NCBI RefSeq assembly: GCF_016801775.1
Contig: NZ_CP069004.1
Coordinates: 1,674,001-1,738,000 of the forward strand
Length of the DNA stretch: 64,000 nucleotides
Reading direction: 5' to 3'
Source: Sulfitobacter mediterraneus
GTDB taxonomy: Bacteria > Pseudomonadota > Alphaproteobacteria > Rhodobacterales > Rhodobacteraceae
Shown: one piece after another, positions 45,814 through 54,480 of the stretch
How positions within the stretch are numbered: the first letter of the stretch is position 1
Layout: each line of letters begins with the position of its first letter
Made by a program: the position numbers and the translations under genes
Notes under the pieces: generated by a model
Seen by the model: the letters and a program-made list of their open reading frames with translations, nothing else
What the model was told of the DNA's origin: nothing
Databases searched by the model: none

Positions 45814-46311
45814 TTATGCCCCCTGCTCTAGCGTGACCTGACCGGTTGTGGTGTCAAACTGGCTGCGCAGATACAATTCGGTCGGCAGGGGCTGGGCCCA
45901 CATATCGCCGACGATATCAAAGGTGATCACCGGCTCGCGCTTGGCATCCTTGGTCCGGCTGATCACGTTAAGGGATCCATCAATCAGACGCGGCTCAAAA
46001 AGTTCGACAGCCTTTTGAATGGCATCGCGCACATTGGCCGCACGGCGCAGGTTTGCGTAATCGCCCGTCGCGTCCGGCACACCATAGTTCAGGACCGATT
46101 GCGAGACATTGGGATAGAGATCGGCGTCGATCTCGCTGTCAATGTTACCGGTGTTCAGCAGCCAAGACAGATCACGCTGAATGATCTCGCGCAGACGCCG
46201 GATATCGATCATCCGCTCCGATGCTGTTTCGGTCTTTTTGTGCGGTGCTTCGTCGGTGAGCCGATCCAGGATCGACGGTTGAAGGCGCTCTGTAAGGGTC
46301 CGATCAGCCAT
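45814..46311 (-). CDS. tssE: T6SS baseplate protein TssE (gp25-like)
   Basis: Started at the ATG at 46311 after a GAGGGGG site, the protein has 165 residues. It has LTERLQPSILDRLTDE, then DIRRLREIIQRDLSWLLNT, and FDIVGDMWAQPLPTELYLRS at the C-terminus, as in gp25-like TssE. The open frame continues upstream to 46356 inside tagJ, but the added residues are not family-like. The gene overlaps tagJ by 8 bp. Confidence 0.95.
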   Translation of the reverse strand: MADRTLTERLQPSILDRLTDEAPHKKTETASERMIDIRRLREIIQRDLSWLLNTGNIDSEIDADLYPNVSQSVLNYGVPDATGDYANLRRAANVRDAIQKAVELFEPRLIDGSLNVISRTKDAKREPVITFDIVGDMWAQPLPTELYLRSQFDTTTGQVTLEQGA

Positions 46312-47140
46312 CCCCCTCGTCCCCATCCGGTGCCGCCGAACCGGACGGCGCAGCAAACTGGATGTTACGCGCGTCCATCAACGGAACTTCCGCCGCATCA
46401 GTCACCAAAAGCCTCTGACCCAGACCGGCAAACAACCCTTCGCCCAGATCATCCCATTGCGTGGTTCGCGACAACAGCATCGCATCCTCGCCCGTCGCCA
46501 CAGTTCCGGCATAGCGGGTCGGAATGAGCCCGACCAATTCGCCGCCGTTGTTCAATGTCAGATTGGCGGCCGTCCAAACGGTATCACGCAAATCCTCCGG
46601 CGCCTCGATCCGGAGACTGGAAAGGACATTGAAGGGCATCCAGAAGTACTTGCCGTTAATGACAATTTCCAATACCGGACCCAGCCGCATATCGGCGTCC
46701 GCGATCCATTCAAAATCCTGCCCATCGATTTCGCCTGAGGCGGCAGGTGCCTTGTCAAAGGCCTCTTCGCGCAGCTGTGCGGCTTGGGCGGTATCACCTT
46801 TTGCAAGCGCCCGAAGCGCCTGTGCCAGCAAAGCCAGCCAATCCTGAGGTTCCCCAAAAATCAGCGCATCTTTCTCGCCCTTGAATACCTTCTCGCGGAA
46901 TACCTCACAGATAATCGCCTCGCGGTAGGTTTGGGCCATCGGCAAGGCCGAAGCGTCCAGTTGCGCACATAGTTTAAGCTGCGCAATGGCGCGTTCCCAG
47001 TTCCCCTGCACACAAAGCAATTGAAACAGAAAAATGCGCAATTTGGCATCTTCGGGCCGCGACCGGACATCGTTCTGCAAAGCAGCCAATGCACCGGCCA
47101 AATCCCCGGATTTCAAAAGATCTTGTGCGGTATTTTCCAC
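46304..47140 (-). CDS. tagJ: T6SS accessory protein TagJ (ImpE/SciE family)
   Basis: The 278-residue protein has N-terminal TPR-like helices (AQDLLKSGDLAGALAALQND, KLRIFLFQLLCVQGNWERA) and the ImpE-type C-terminal domain (FEWIADADMRLGPVLEIVIN, KYFWMPFNVLSSLRIE, LIPTRYAGT). TagJ binds the N-terminal region of the sheath protein TssB in Pseudomonas and modulates ClpV access, but it is not essential in all systems. It lies between hcp and tssE. Confidence 0.93.
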   Translation of the reverse strand: MENTAQDLLKSGDLAGALAALQNDVRSRPEDAKLRIFLFQLLCVQGNWERAIAQLKLCAQLDASALPMAQTYREAIICEVFREKVFKGEKDALIFGEPQDWLALLAQALRALAKGDTAQAAQLREEAFDKAPAASGEIDGQDFEWIADADMRLGPVLEIVINGKYFWMPFNVLSSLRIEAPEDLRDTVWTAANLTLNNGGELVGLIPTRYAGTVATGEDAMLLSRTTQWDDLGEGLFAGLGQRLLVTDAAEVPLMDARNIQFAAPSGSAAPDGDEGDG

Positions 47141-47200
47141 AAGTGCGCTCCGTCAGAAATGTGCAAGGAAGGTCGCCGCGACCAGGTCGCGGCGCACCCT

Positions 47201-47692
47201 TTAGCCGAACTTTGGTTCGTTCTCGGCCATGTTCCATTCGAAAGTCTTCGCAGCATCGCCGCTGCCGTCTTTCTTCTGTGGTACATATTCAACCTTGCAG
47301 GACCGGAAGTTCAGCGTGACATTTTCCGTCAGCTTGTCTTCTCCGCCCGAACCACCTGTGGACACAGATGTGATCAGAACGTCTTTCATGGAGATGATGA
47401 TATATTCCAGCGGCTTTTTGCCGGCCTTGCGAACCGTCAGCTTGGCTTCAGCGAAGTGATCACCATTGGCGCAATACACCATCAGAATGGCGGATGCTTT
47501 ATCCACCCATTTTGTGATCGAGATGTCTTGGAAGTTTGCCTTGCCGGAACCGCCGCCACCACCAACGTGGAAGCTGCCGGACTGGCTCATGCCCCATGAC
47601 CAAGCCAGAACATCAATTTCGTTCTTGTGTTTCGCATCCTGCGATTCACCTTCAATTTCACCCGTGATATCGAGAAACATGTCGACGGCCAT
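47201..47692 (-). CDS. hcp: T6SS inner-tube protein Hcp (TssD)
   Basis: The 163-residue protein is a standard Hcp: MAVDMFLDITGEIEGES at the start, then DVLAWSWGMSQSG, a Gly-rich loop (HVGGGGGSGKAN), ISITKWVDKASA and NVTLNFRSCKVEYVPQ. Hexamers stack into the tube that carries effectors. An AAAGGAC ribosome site precedes the ATG. A hairpin followed by a T-run sits between tssC and this gene and may adjust its expression, since Hcp is usually needed in large amounts. Confidence 0.97.
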   Translation of the reverse strand: MAVDMFLDITGEIEGESQDAKHKNEIDVLAWSWGMSQSGSFHVGGGGGSGKANFQDISITKWVDKASAILMVYCANGDHFAEAKLTVRKAGKKPLEYIIISMKDVLITSVSTGGSGGEDKLTENVTLNFRSCKVEYVPQKKDGSGDAAKTFEWNMAENEPKFG

Positions 47693-47736
47693 TACGAACG
47701 TCCTTTCATGGATAGAGCGGATCTTCCGCGTTTAAA

Positions 47737-47770
47737 AAATTGGCGGGTCGCACCGACAACCGGAGCGACC
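47737..47770 (-). terminator. Hairpin with T-run between tssC and hcp (attenuator or processing site)
   Basis: On the minus strand GGTCGC-T-CCG pairs with CGG-T-GCGACC around a 5-nt GTTGT loop (47770-47746), with one T-T mismatch, and CGCCAATTTTTT follows. This looks like a weak intrinsic terminator or an RNA-stabilising stem inside the operon. Because the genes further along are needed for the same machine, partial termination or mRNA processing is more likely than a full stop. Confidence 0.55.
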
Positions 47771-47779
47771 TCAATTTTC

Positions 47780-49273
47780 TTACTGTTTTTCAGAAGGCAA
47801 CTTCGACACAAGCCGCAGTGAAACGGACAGGCCTTCCAATTGGTAATGCGGGCGCAGATAGAATTGCGAGCGGTAGTAGCCCGGATTTTCCTCGTCCGCC
47901 TCGACAACAACCTCGGCCGCCGCAAGAGGCTTGCGCGCCTTGGTGTCTTCGCTCGATGTGCCCGGGTTGCCGTCGACGTATTGCATAATCCAGTCGTTCA
48001 GCCACCGCTCCATTTCAGCCCGTTCTTTGAATGAACCCACCTTATCACGAACCATGCATTTTAGATAATGCGCAAAACGGCAGGTCGCGAAAAGATAGGG
48101 CAAACGTGCCGCAAGGTTGGCATTCGCTGTTGCATCCGGATCGTCATATACGGCCGGTTTATGCAGCGATTGCGCCCCGATAAATGATGCCACATCCGTG
48201 TTTTTACGGTGCAAAAGCGGCATCAGACCCGCCTTGGCCAGTTCGGCCTCGCGGCGGTCACCGATGGTCACTTCGGTTGGGCATTTCATGTCCACGCCGC
48301 CGTCATCTGTCGGGAAGGTATGGGTTGGCAGACCTTCGATTGTGCCGCCCGACTCAACTCCGCGGATACGGCTGCACCACCCATATTCCTTGAAGGATCG
48401 GTTGATGTTCATCGCCATCCCATAGGCTGCGTTGACCCATGCAAACTTGGATGAATCGCCGTCGCCGGTTTCCTCTTCAAAGGCGAATTCTTCCACCGGG
48501 TTCGACTTGGCCCCATAAGGCTGACGGCCCAAGAACTTTGGCATCGCCAGACCCAGATATTTGCTGTCCTCGCTGTCGCGCAGACTGCGCCAACCAGCAT
48601 ATTCCGGCGTCTGGAAAATCTTGGTCAGATCGCGCGGGTTGGACAGCTCACCCCAGTTTTCAAACTGCATCAAGGATGGGGCTGCCGCAGCAAGGAATGG
48701 CGCGTGGCCAGCGGCACTGATCTTGGCCATTTCACCAAGCAGTTCCACATCCGGCGGCGTGTGGTCAAAGTAATAGTCCCCGACCAGACAGCCATAAGGT
48801 TCGCCGCCGATTTGGTCGTATTCTTCGCCGTAAAGTTTTTTGAAGATCGGCGATTGATCCCAAGCCGTGCCTTTGAACTTGCGCACTGTCTTGTGCAGTT
48901 CTTTCTTTGAGATATTGAACACCCGGATCTTCAGCATCTCATCGGTTTCGGTGTTGTTCACCAAGAAATGCAAACCCCGCCACGCGCTTTCCAGCTCTTG
49001 GTATTCGTCATGGTGGATGATCTGGTTGATCTGTTCTGACAGCTTACGATCAATTTCCGCCACCATCGCTTCGAGCGACAGCAGAACATCCTCTGAAATA
49101 AGGGATGCGTTCTCAAGGGCTTGCTGCGCCAATGTGGTGACAGCAGTTTCAACGGCAGTTTTGGCCGTCTCCGTGCGCGGGCGAAACTCTTTCTGCAGCA
49201 GGCTGGAAAAATCAGACTCTTCCGTCTGAACCGCGCCTGCGCCGCCTTCGACTTCTGTTGCTTCTTCGGCCAT
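47780..49273 (-). CDS. tssC: T6SS sheath large subunit TssC
   Basis: The 497-residue product has the TssC/VipB signature: LSEQINQIIHHDEYQELESA (about 95-115), WRGLHFLVNNTETDE, GDYYFDHTPPDVELL, FGAKSN-like NPVEEFAFEE and RFAHYLKCMVRDKVGSF. With TssB it forms the contractile sheath. The N-terminal ~30 residues are acidic and likely flexible. The gene begins 3 nt after tssB. Confidence 0.97.
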   Translation of the reverse strand: MAEEATEVEGGAGAVQTEESDFSSLLQKEFRPRTETAKTAVETAVTTLAQQALENASLISEDVLLSLEAMVAEIDRKLSEQINQIIHHDEYQELESAWRGLHFLVNNTETDEMLKIRVFNISKKELHKTVRKFKGTAWDQSPIFKKLYGEEYDQIGGEPYGCLVGDYYFDHTPPDVELLGEMAKISAAGHAPFLAAAAPSLMQFENWGELSNPRDLTKIFQTPEYAGWRSLRDSEDSKYLGLAMPKFLGRQPYGAKSNPVEEFAFEEETGDGDSSKFAWVNAAYGMAMNINRSFKEYGWCSRIRGVESGGTIEGLPTHTFPTDDGGVDMKCPTEVTIGDRREAELAKAGLMPLLHRKNTDVASFIGAQSLHKPAVYDDPDATANANLAARLPYLFATCRFAHYLKCMVRDKVGSFKERAEMERWLNDWIMQYVDGNPGTSSEDTKARKPLAAAEVVVEADEENPGYYRSQFYLRPHYQLEGLSVSLRLVSKLPSEKQ

Positions 49274-49276
49274 GGT

Positions 49277-49798
49277 TTACTCCTCGTCTTTCGCGTCACC
49301 CTGATCGTCAGCCGGAGCAGCTTGCGCCGCCAACGACTTGAGCAATGCAGGATCGTTCATCGCTTTTGAAATCAGCTCTTCCGCACCGGGTTTGCCGTCC
49401 ATGTAGGTCATCAGATTCGACAACTCGTTGCGCGCCTCCATCAACTTGCGCAGCGGCTCAACCTTGCGGGCAATGGCACCGGGCGAAAAATCGTCCATGC
49501 TTTCAAAGCTGACATCGACCGACAGATTGCCTTCGCCGGTCAGCGTGTTTGGTACGGAAAACGCCACGCGCGGTTTCATCGCTTTCATCCGGTCATCGAA
49601 GTTATCGACATCAATTTCCAGGAACTTGCGATCCGCAACGCCTGGCTGTTCCACTTCGGACTTGCCCGCGAGATCAGACATGACCCCCATAACAAATGGC
49701 AGCTGAACTTTTTTCTCGGCACCGTAGAGTTCAACGTCATATTCGATTTGCACCCTCGGGGCGCGGTTTCTGGCGATGAATTTCTGTGAGCTGGACAT
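49277..49798 (-). CDS. tssB: T6SS sheath small subunit TssB
   Basis: The ATG at 49798 (MSSSQKFIARNRAPRVQI) is chosen because the GGGGGAG ribosome site overlaps the earlier ATG at 49813. The product has 173 residues with TssB/VipA motifs: RVQIEYDVELYGAEKKVQLP, VMGVMSDLAG, FLEIDVDNFDDRM and LSVDVSFESMDDFSP. TssB and TssC interlock to form the sheath; the C-terminal acidic tail is typical. Confidence 0.96.
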   Translation of the reverse strand: MSSSQKFIARNRAPRVQIEYDVELYGAEKKVQLPFVMGVMSDLAGKSEVEQPGVADRKFLEIDVDNFDDRMKAMKPRVAFSVPNTLTGEGNLSVDVSFESMDDFSPGAIARKVEPLRKLMEARNELSNLMTYMDGKPGAEELISKAMNDPALLKSLAAQAAPADDQGDAKDEE

Positions 49799-49860
49799 TG
49801 TCGTCTCCCCCATTTTTGATGTTTTTAATTGGCTGTCCCGCCCCGGAAATCAGAGGCGGC

Positions 49861-50901
49861 TTATTCGCTGTAGTCTTCTTCTATGCCTCCCACGAGGTTG
49901 ACATTCTCTAGGCCCAAGGGCGCGATATCATTGACGATTGTCAGGAAATCCGCCCCGATCAACCGCCGCGCCCGTGCGAGCAGAATAGGCAATGGGCTAG
50001 AGGGTTCGTTTCGCTTGTAATACGCAATGATGCTGTCAAGGGCGCTGGCCACATCGGCGGGTGATGCGATCTGCCCCGGCGCGCTGACCGCCGCGCCGCC
50101 TGTCCCGCCACTTTGAGGCGCTTGGCCGGTTCCCGCATCGGTTTCGGCATCGCTGCCCTCGGTGGCGGGTGTATCTGCGCCGGTTTCTTTGGCCAGAATG
50201 CCGACAATATCGCCCAACATCTTTTGCAGCGGGTCAAGTGATGGACCAAAGCCAGGTGTTTTCTCAAGGAACACCGCATCAATGGCGTTCACATCTTCAA
50301 AGGCTGATCTTGCAGCGTCATAGTAGGCCATCAGTTGTTCTGATGGCGTATCCTTAAAGGCCGCCTGCACATCCGACATCGGCATCGGTGTCTCATCATC
50401 CGCTGGCGGGGTATCGCCGTTCGACACCTCAATGTCGCGCAATGTGACCTGCCCAAACGCCCGGCTGTTGGTCAAAGGTGCCCAGCGACGCAAAGACCGC
50501 AGCACAGTGGCCCGGCCCGCGAGGTTGGTAACCGCATTGATCCGCATGGTTGGATCATTGTCATCATCCGCATCCAGTTCCGGATGGCAGGTGTCCCAAT
50601 GCTCCTCAAGGCAGAAACGTATAAATCTTGTGACCTCGGCAAACCCTTCCAGCCCGTTAATCCGTAGCTCGCTGTCGGCCAGATAGATCGCCGCGCGGAT
50701 CTCGTGGCTGCGGTCCAGCACTTCCCGCGCCTTTTGCGCCAGCGCTTTGTAGTCCGGATCACTGCCCGCAACAATTTCGCTGCCCGCCTGGCGCTCTTCT
50801 TCCGGCTGCGCTTCAAGCTCCATCGCTGTGAAGGCCGGATCATACTCCAAATTTTCACCGCTTGGCGTTTCATCGCCATGGGTCTTCATCAAGTCAGACA
50901 A
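49861..50901 (-). CDS. tssA: T6SS assembly cap protein TssA (ImpA N-terminal domain)
   Basis: The 346-residue protein carries the ImpA N-terminal domain (about 10-130): PSGENLEYDPAFTAME, ARE­VLDRS-type helix, IRAAIYLADSELRINGLEGFA and CHPELDADDDNDPTMR. The C-terminal part has a helical region (YYKRNEPSSPLPILLARARRL, residues ~300-320) that resembles short TssA variants. TssA organises baseplate and sheath growth. It is the first gene of the long operon; a 241-bp gap upstream should contain the main T6SS promoter, but I see no convincing -35/-10 or sigma-54 site there. Confidence 0.94.
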   Translation of the reverse strand: MSDLMKTHGDETPSGENLEYDPAFTAMELEAQPEEERQAGSEIVAGSDPDYKALAQKAREVLDRSHEIRAAIYLADSELRINGLEGFAEVTRFIRFCLEEHWDTCHPELDADDDNDPTMRINAVTNLAGRATVLRSLRRWAPLTNSRAFGQVTLRDIEVSNGDTPPADDETPMPMSDVQAAFKDTPSEQLMAYYDAARSAFEDVNAIDAVFLEKTPGFGPSLDPLQKMLGDIVGILAKETGADTPATEGSDAETDAGTGQAPQSGGTGGAAVSAPGQIASPADVASALDSIIAYYKRNEPSSPLPILLARARRLIGADFLTIVNDIAPLGLENVNLVGGIEEDYSE

Positions 50902-51142
50902 AGCACAAAACCTTAATTACTGAGGACACCAAAAGAACGAGGAACAAAGCAGACCGTAAAGAAATTATGGTACCAACTCCTGCGAGAAAAGCTAGGTCTA
51001 GAATTGGTTGAGCGGGATTTAGCAAAGAGGCCTGTCGGAAATTCCCCGTTGATACGGCACAGTTGGCCCGCATCGCAGGCTTCGCCAAACCCCGCACCTA
51101 TCGCGGGGACCTCAGTTTGCATCGTGCCTTAGGGTCAGGGCC

Positions 51143-52276
51143 CTAGTATCGCGGTTTCTTGTAGCGGTCTGGAATATCAAAGCCGTTGGCACGTGACACC
51201 ACCAACAGCGGGTCCCAAACCGAAGACAGCAGCGCATCATCCGGTTTCACGATATAGGGGCCCATTTTCTCTGCCTTGATCCGAAGGCTTTTGGCCTGCT
51301 TTTGTGACATCCCAGCGACATAGACAGCACCGCCAATATGGCCGCAGCCCAGCGCCTCATGACGGGCCGGAAAACTGACGTATGGTGCAACCAATACCGT
51401 GCCGGGACGCGCCTGTGTGGCAATCGCTTGCTCCATCTCGATCAGCAGGGTTTCTTCGCTGATTGGGCGGTAGAAATAGATAACATCGTAGTTCCCGTAC
51501 CCCTCAAAGGTCAGCGCGTCTTGTTCAAACACCTGGCAATTGAGACCATCATCCTTGGAAAGCAGATGATTGGCGGCGTCCAGATAGGCGGGATCAAAAT
51601 CAAACCCGTGGGTTTCCGGGAAATAGCGAAAGGCGGTCAGGACCTTGAGCCCACCACCACAGCCGACATCCAAGAACCGCACAGGTTCATTCCGGCGTTG
51701 CGCCAGGATCACCCGATAAGCGGCATGCAAATGCTCGTGAAACTCACTGTTGGACAGCGCAATATCTGGGAAACACGCGTGATCGCGGGCGGCATCGCTT
51801 TGCTCTGACGGGTTCAACATCGCATGCAACCAATGGAACACATCATCGCTCGCGCCCATCTGTGTGTAAGTCGTTTTCGCCAGCTTGGCCTGCGGCGGAT
51901 AAAGCGGCAGTCGTCTGGTCTGGCGCTGTTCCTGAACCAGCCCCCGGATGGTGGCCCATCTGTTGATTTCGAGACGAAACAGATTGGTTCGGGCACCCAC
52001 AACGCCCCAAACGCGTTTGATGTCCATCGCCTCGTCTGGGGTGCTCGCCGCGGCCTCTTGTGCAATCCGCGCGGTGTTCATTGCCGTCAGAAAAAGCAGG
52101 TACTCGCGGGTCAGACGGTCAATCTCTGTACACAGGAAATCCACTTGCCGTGCGTTCCGGCGGGATGGTTTTGCAAGCTCTGCCTCGAGCTTTTGAATGA
52201 TCCCTTTCAGGCGCCCGTCAAACCCGCCAAGTTGCTTGAAATAGCTGTCAGGGCCGCCGCTTTGCTCGTGCATCAC
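51143..52276 (-). CDS. Class I SAM-dependent methyltransferase
   Basis: The 377-residue product has a helical N-terminal half (about 1-170) and a Rossmann-type methyltransferase domain: motif I FLDVGCGGGLKVLTAF (around residue 200), the acidic strand-2 end GFDFDPAY, and a strand-4 region YDVIYFYRPISEE. The substrate is unknown. The start is GTG (52276) or the ATG directly after it, both reachable from AAAGGAC. It lies upstream of tssA on the same strand, so transcripts might reach the T6SS genes, and is divergent from the ExbB/ExbD operon. A role in modifying a T6SS component or effector is only a possibility. Confidence 0.82.
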   Translation of the reverse strand: MMHEQSGGPDSYFKQLGGFDGRLKGIIQKLEAELAKPSRRNARQVDFLCTEIDRLTREYLLFLTAMNTARIAQEAAASTPDEAMDIKRVWGVVGARTNLFRLEINRWATIRGLVQEQRQTRRLPLYPPQAKLAKTTYTQMGASDDVFHWLHAMLNPSEQSDAARDHACFPDIALSNSEFHEHLHAAYRVILAQRRNEPVRFLDVGCGGGLKVLTAFRYFPETHGFDFDPAYLDAANHLLSKDDGLNCQVFEQDALTFEGYGNYDVIYFYRPISEETLLIEMEQAIATQARPGTVLVAPYVSFPARHEALGCGHIGGAVYVAGMSQKQAKSLRIKAEKMGPYIVKPDDALLSSVWDPLLVVSRANGFDIPDRYKKPRY

Positions 52277-52566
52277 ATTGGTCCTTTCAAAGACTGCAAA
52301 TTAAACTCAGGTCGCATCACCGCACCCCTAATTGGTGCGATCGCGGATGCGCGTGGACCTCATTCTTGAACCGGCCTTGACCAAAATGCAAACTTGTCGT
52401 TCACTTTGCCCCATTGTGTAAGCGGCCCAATTCTTGGGCGAATTACCGCGCAGCCAAAGCGAAATATCGGCCCGATCAGGACAGAAACACAATGCCGGGC
52501 ACGCCTGACATTGCGCTACATTCGATCAGTTCACGGCGACGCGGTCACTATTTTTGGGGGAAAGAT

Positions 52567-52989
52567 GTGAAACGAATTTCGACAATCGCCGCAGGTGCGA
52601 TCATGGGATTGATGGCAACCGGCGCATGCGCCGAAAGCGGCGATCTCACCGTGGAATTGAACAAGTTCGAACCGGGTGAAACCGGCGGATGCCAAGCGTT
52701 CTTTTTGTTTCGCAACGAGGTCGGCAAAAGCTTTGAAGGCTTTGAGATGAGCCTGGCCATTCTTGATTCCCAAGGTGTGATTGACCGGCTTTTGTCCATC
52801 GACGCCGCCCCCCTGCCGATTGAACGCACCACGTTGAAACTTTTTGCGATCCCACAGATTGCCTGCACAGACATCTCGGAGATCCTGCTGCACGACATCA
52901 CGACCTGCAAACCCCAGAATGAGCCTGAGGCGGATTGTTTCTCCTTTCTAAAACTGAACAGCAAGACCACAACAAAGTTGGTCAAATAA
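52567..52989 (+). CDS. Small exported protein heading the ExbB/ExbD-like operon
   Basis: The GTG at 52567 follows GGGGGAAAG and gives a 140-residue protein with a signal peptide (MKRISTIAAGAIMGLMATGACA-like, residues 1-22), so the mature protein is periplasmic; a longer open frame upstream has no ribosome site. The mature part is about 118 residues with four cysteines (GGCQAFF, QIACTDI, TTCKPQ, ADCFSF) that could form two disulfides, and a beta-rich pattern (LTVELNKFEPGETGGC). I do not recognise the family. It begins 3 nt before the ExbB/TolQ-like gene, so it probably belongs to that complex. Confidence 0.7.
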   Translation: MKRISTIAAGAIMGLMATGACAESGDLTVELNKFEPGETGGCQAFFLFRNEVGKSFEGFEMSLAILDSQGVIDRLLSIDAAPLPIERTTLKLFAIPQIACTDISEILLHDITTCKPQNEPEADCFSFLKLNSKTTTKLVK

Positions 52990-52992
52990 CCG

Positions 52993-53616
52993 ATGTTTGG
53001 CTTGTTTGAGAGCATCGGAACCGGCGGTCCCATCATTGCAGTGCTGATCGTGTTGTCGGTGTTTTCCCTCACGGTGATTGCCGTCAAGACGCTGCAACTT
53101 TGGTCGGTGACCTCTGGGTCGGACCTGCGCACGGCTGCGATTGAGGCATATGCCAAGGGCGACACCACATCCGCCGCCACACAAAGCGGCGCAGGAAAGG
53201 CACCCGCAGATCGGGTTCTAAGCTACGCCATGCAAGCGCTGAAAGATGGCTATTCCGGCCCACCCTTGATGACGGAGCTCACCCGCCGCGGCAACGAGGA
53301 ATTCGCGCAGATGAACAAACAGATCCAGTTTCTGGAATTGATCGCGATGATTTCGCCGCTGATCGGTCTGCTGGGGACTGTTCTGGGCATGATCCAGTCC
53401 TTTCAGGAATTGGAACTGGCACAGGGTGCGGCAAATGCCTCTGTTTTGGCGGGCGGTATCTGGCAGGCACTTCTGACCACAGCCGCCGGATTGCTGGTCG
53501 CTATTCCCGCGGCGGTCGGGGCGTCCTTGTTGTCGGCCCGCGCAGAACGCGGGGCACAATGCATCGAAGGGGCCATCGCGCAGTTGATGTTGGTCCACGA
53601 ACAACACCCCAAGTGA
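52993..53616 (+). CDS. MotA/TolQ/ExbB-family proton channel protein
   Basis: The 207-residue product has the ExbB/TolQ layout: helix 1 near the N-terminus (GGPIIAVLIVLSVFSLTVIA), a cytoplasmic loop, then two helices with the conserved LIAMISPLIGLLGTVLGMIQSF and ALLTTAAGLLVAIPA motifs. Such proteins form a pentamer around a pair of ExbD/TolR proteins and turn proton flow into motion in the envelope. It sits in an operon with two ExbD-like genes and a TonB-like gene next to a T6SS locus. Confidence 0.92.
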   Translation: MFGLFESIGTGGPIIAVLIVLSVFSLTVIAVKTLQLWSVTSGSDLRTAAIEAYAKGDTTSAATQSGAGKAPADRVLSYAMQALKDGYSGPPLMTELTRRGNEEFAQMNKQIQFLELIAMISPLIGLLGTVLGMIQSFQELELAQGAANASVLAGGIWQALLTTAAGLLVAIPAAVGASLLSARAERGAQCIEGAIAQLMLVHEQHPK

Positions 53617-53626
53617 GGCGGCAGGC

Positions 53627-54067
53627 ATGACCCATGATCCTGCCCCAGTACTGCACCGGCCCAAACGGCCCAAGGCGCTGATTTCCATGGTGCCGATGAT
53701 CGACGTCATGTTGATCTTGTTGATCTTCTTTATGGTCACATCGACCTATATCAATCTCGACATGATCCCCGCGCTGCAACGGGCAGATGATGCCCCTGAC
53801 GATGCGCCACCCGCCCAAGTGGGTGGCGGCGGGGTCTTGATGGTGCGGATCGGGGCGGACGGAACACCCACCCTGCGCGGGCAAGCTTATGCGCTGGCCG
53901 ATCTGAAACAGCTTTTTGAGGACAAGATACAACAGAACGCAGACCAACAGGTGCTGATCCTGCCGTCAGGATCGGCCAGTATGCAGGCGCTGGTTTCGGT
54001 GATGGACATAGCCACCCTATCCGGTGTGACCCAATTGCAAATTGTCCGGCTGGATGCCTCCCCATGA
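53627..54067 (+). CDS. ExbD/TolR-family protein, first copy
   Basis: The 146-residue protein has a short cytoplasmic N-terminus, one membrane helix with the proton-carrying aspartate in SMVPMIDVMLILLIFFMV (about 20-37), and a periplasmic domain (about 60-146) with the ExbD beta-alpha pattern (VLMVRIGADGTPTLRGQ, DQQVLILPSGSASMQALV). It overlaps the second ExbD-like gene by 4 bp (ATGA). Two different ExbD-like subunits would allow a heterodimer inside the ExbB ring. Confidence 0.9.
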   Translation: MTHDPAPVLHRPKRPKALISMVPMIDVMLILLIFFMVTSTYINLDMIPALQRADDAPDDAPPAQVGGGGVLMVRIGADGTPTLRGQAYALADLKQLFEDKIQQNADQQVLILPSGSASMQALVSVMDIATLSGVTQLQIVRLDASP

Positions 54068-54480
54068 GATTGTCCCGCCGCCCATCCCGCACCCCGCCAG
54101 AGACCATCGTGGCCCTGATTGATGTGGTCTTTTTTCTGCTGGTTTTCTTCATGTTGATCGGCCGCATGGATGCAACGGCACCCTTTGATGTAATCCCGCC
54201 AACCGCATTGACCGGCGCGGATATGCCATCGGGCGGGATGACCGTTTCGGTCTCTGCCTCCGGCACTGTGGCGCTGGATGGCGCATTGGTCACGCTTTCC
54301 CAAATGGACAGCCGCCTGGCACGGGCATTGGCCGACGCCCCGCAAACCCTGATCCGCATCAACGCCAACAGTGCCGTCGAACTGCGCCATGTCCTGCCTT
54401 TGCTCAGACGGATCGAAGCCTTGGGCGCACAGGAGGTGGCATTGGTTGTCACCCCCGAACCCCACGATCCAACCCAATGA
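54064..54480 (+). CDS. ExbD/TolR-family protein, second copy
   Basis: The 138-residue protein has the helix ETIVALIDVVFFLLVFFMLI (about 10-29) with the conserved aspartate, and a periplasmic domain (MTVSVSASGTVALDGALVTL, RINANSAVELRHVLPLLRRI). It differs clearly from the first copy, so the two are paralogues with distinct places rather than a recent duplication. It is coupled to both neighbours by ATGA overlaps. Confidence 0.9.
   Translation: MRLSRRPSRTPPETIVALIDVVFFLLVFFMLIGRMDATAPFDVIPPTALTGADMPSGGMTVSVSASGTVALDGALVTLSQMDSRLARALADAPQTLIRINANSAVELRHVLPLLRRIEALGAQEVALVVTPEPHDPTQ

Noticed and set aside
50902..51142. Possible sigma-54 promoter for the T6SS operon
   Set aside because: A TTGGTACCATAATTTC stretch has the GG element but lacks the GC at the required spacing, and no enhancer-binding activator gene is nearby.
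51125..51145. Small TAGGG/CCCTA hairpin at the end of the methyltransferase gene
   Set aside because: The stem is only five pairs without a T-run, too weak to call a terminator.
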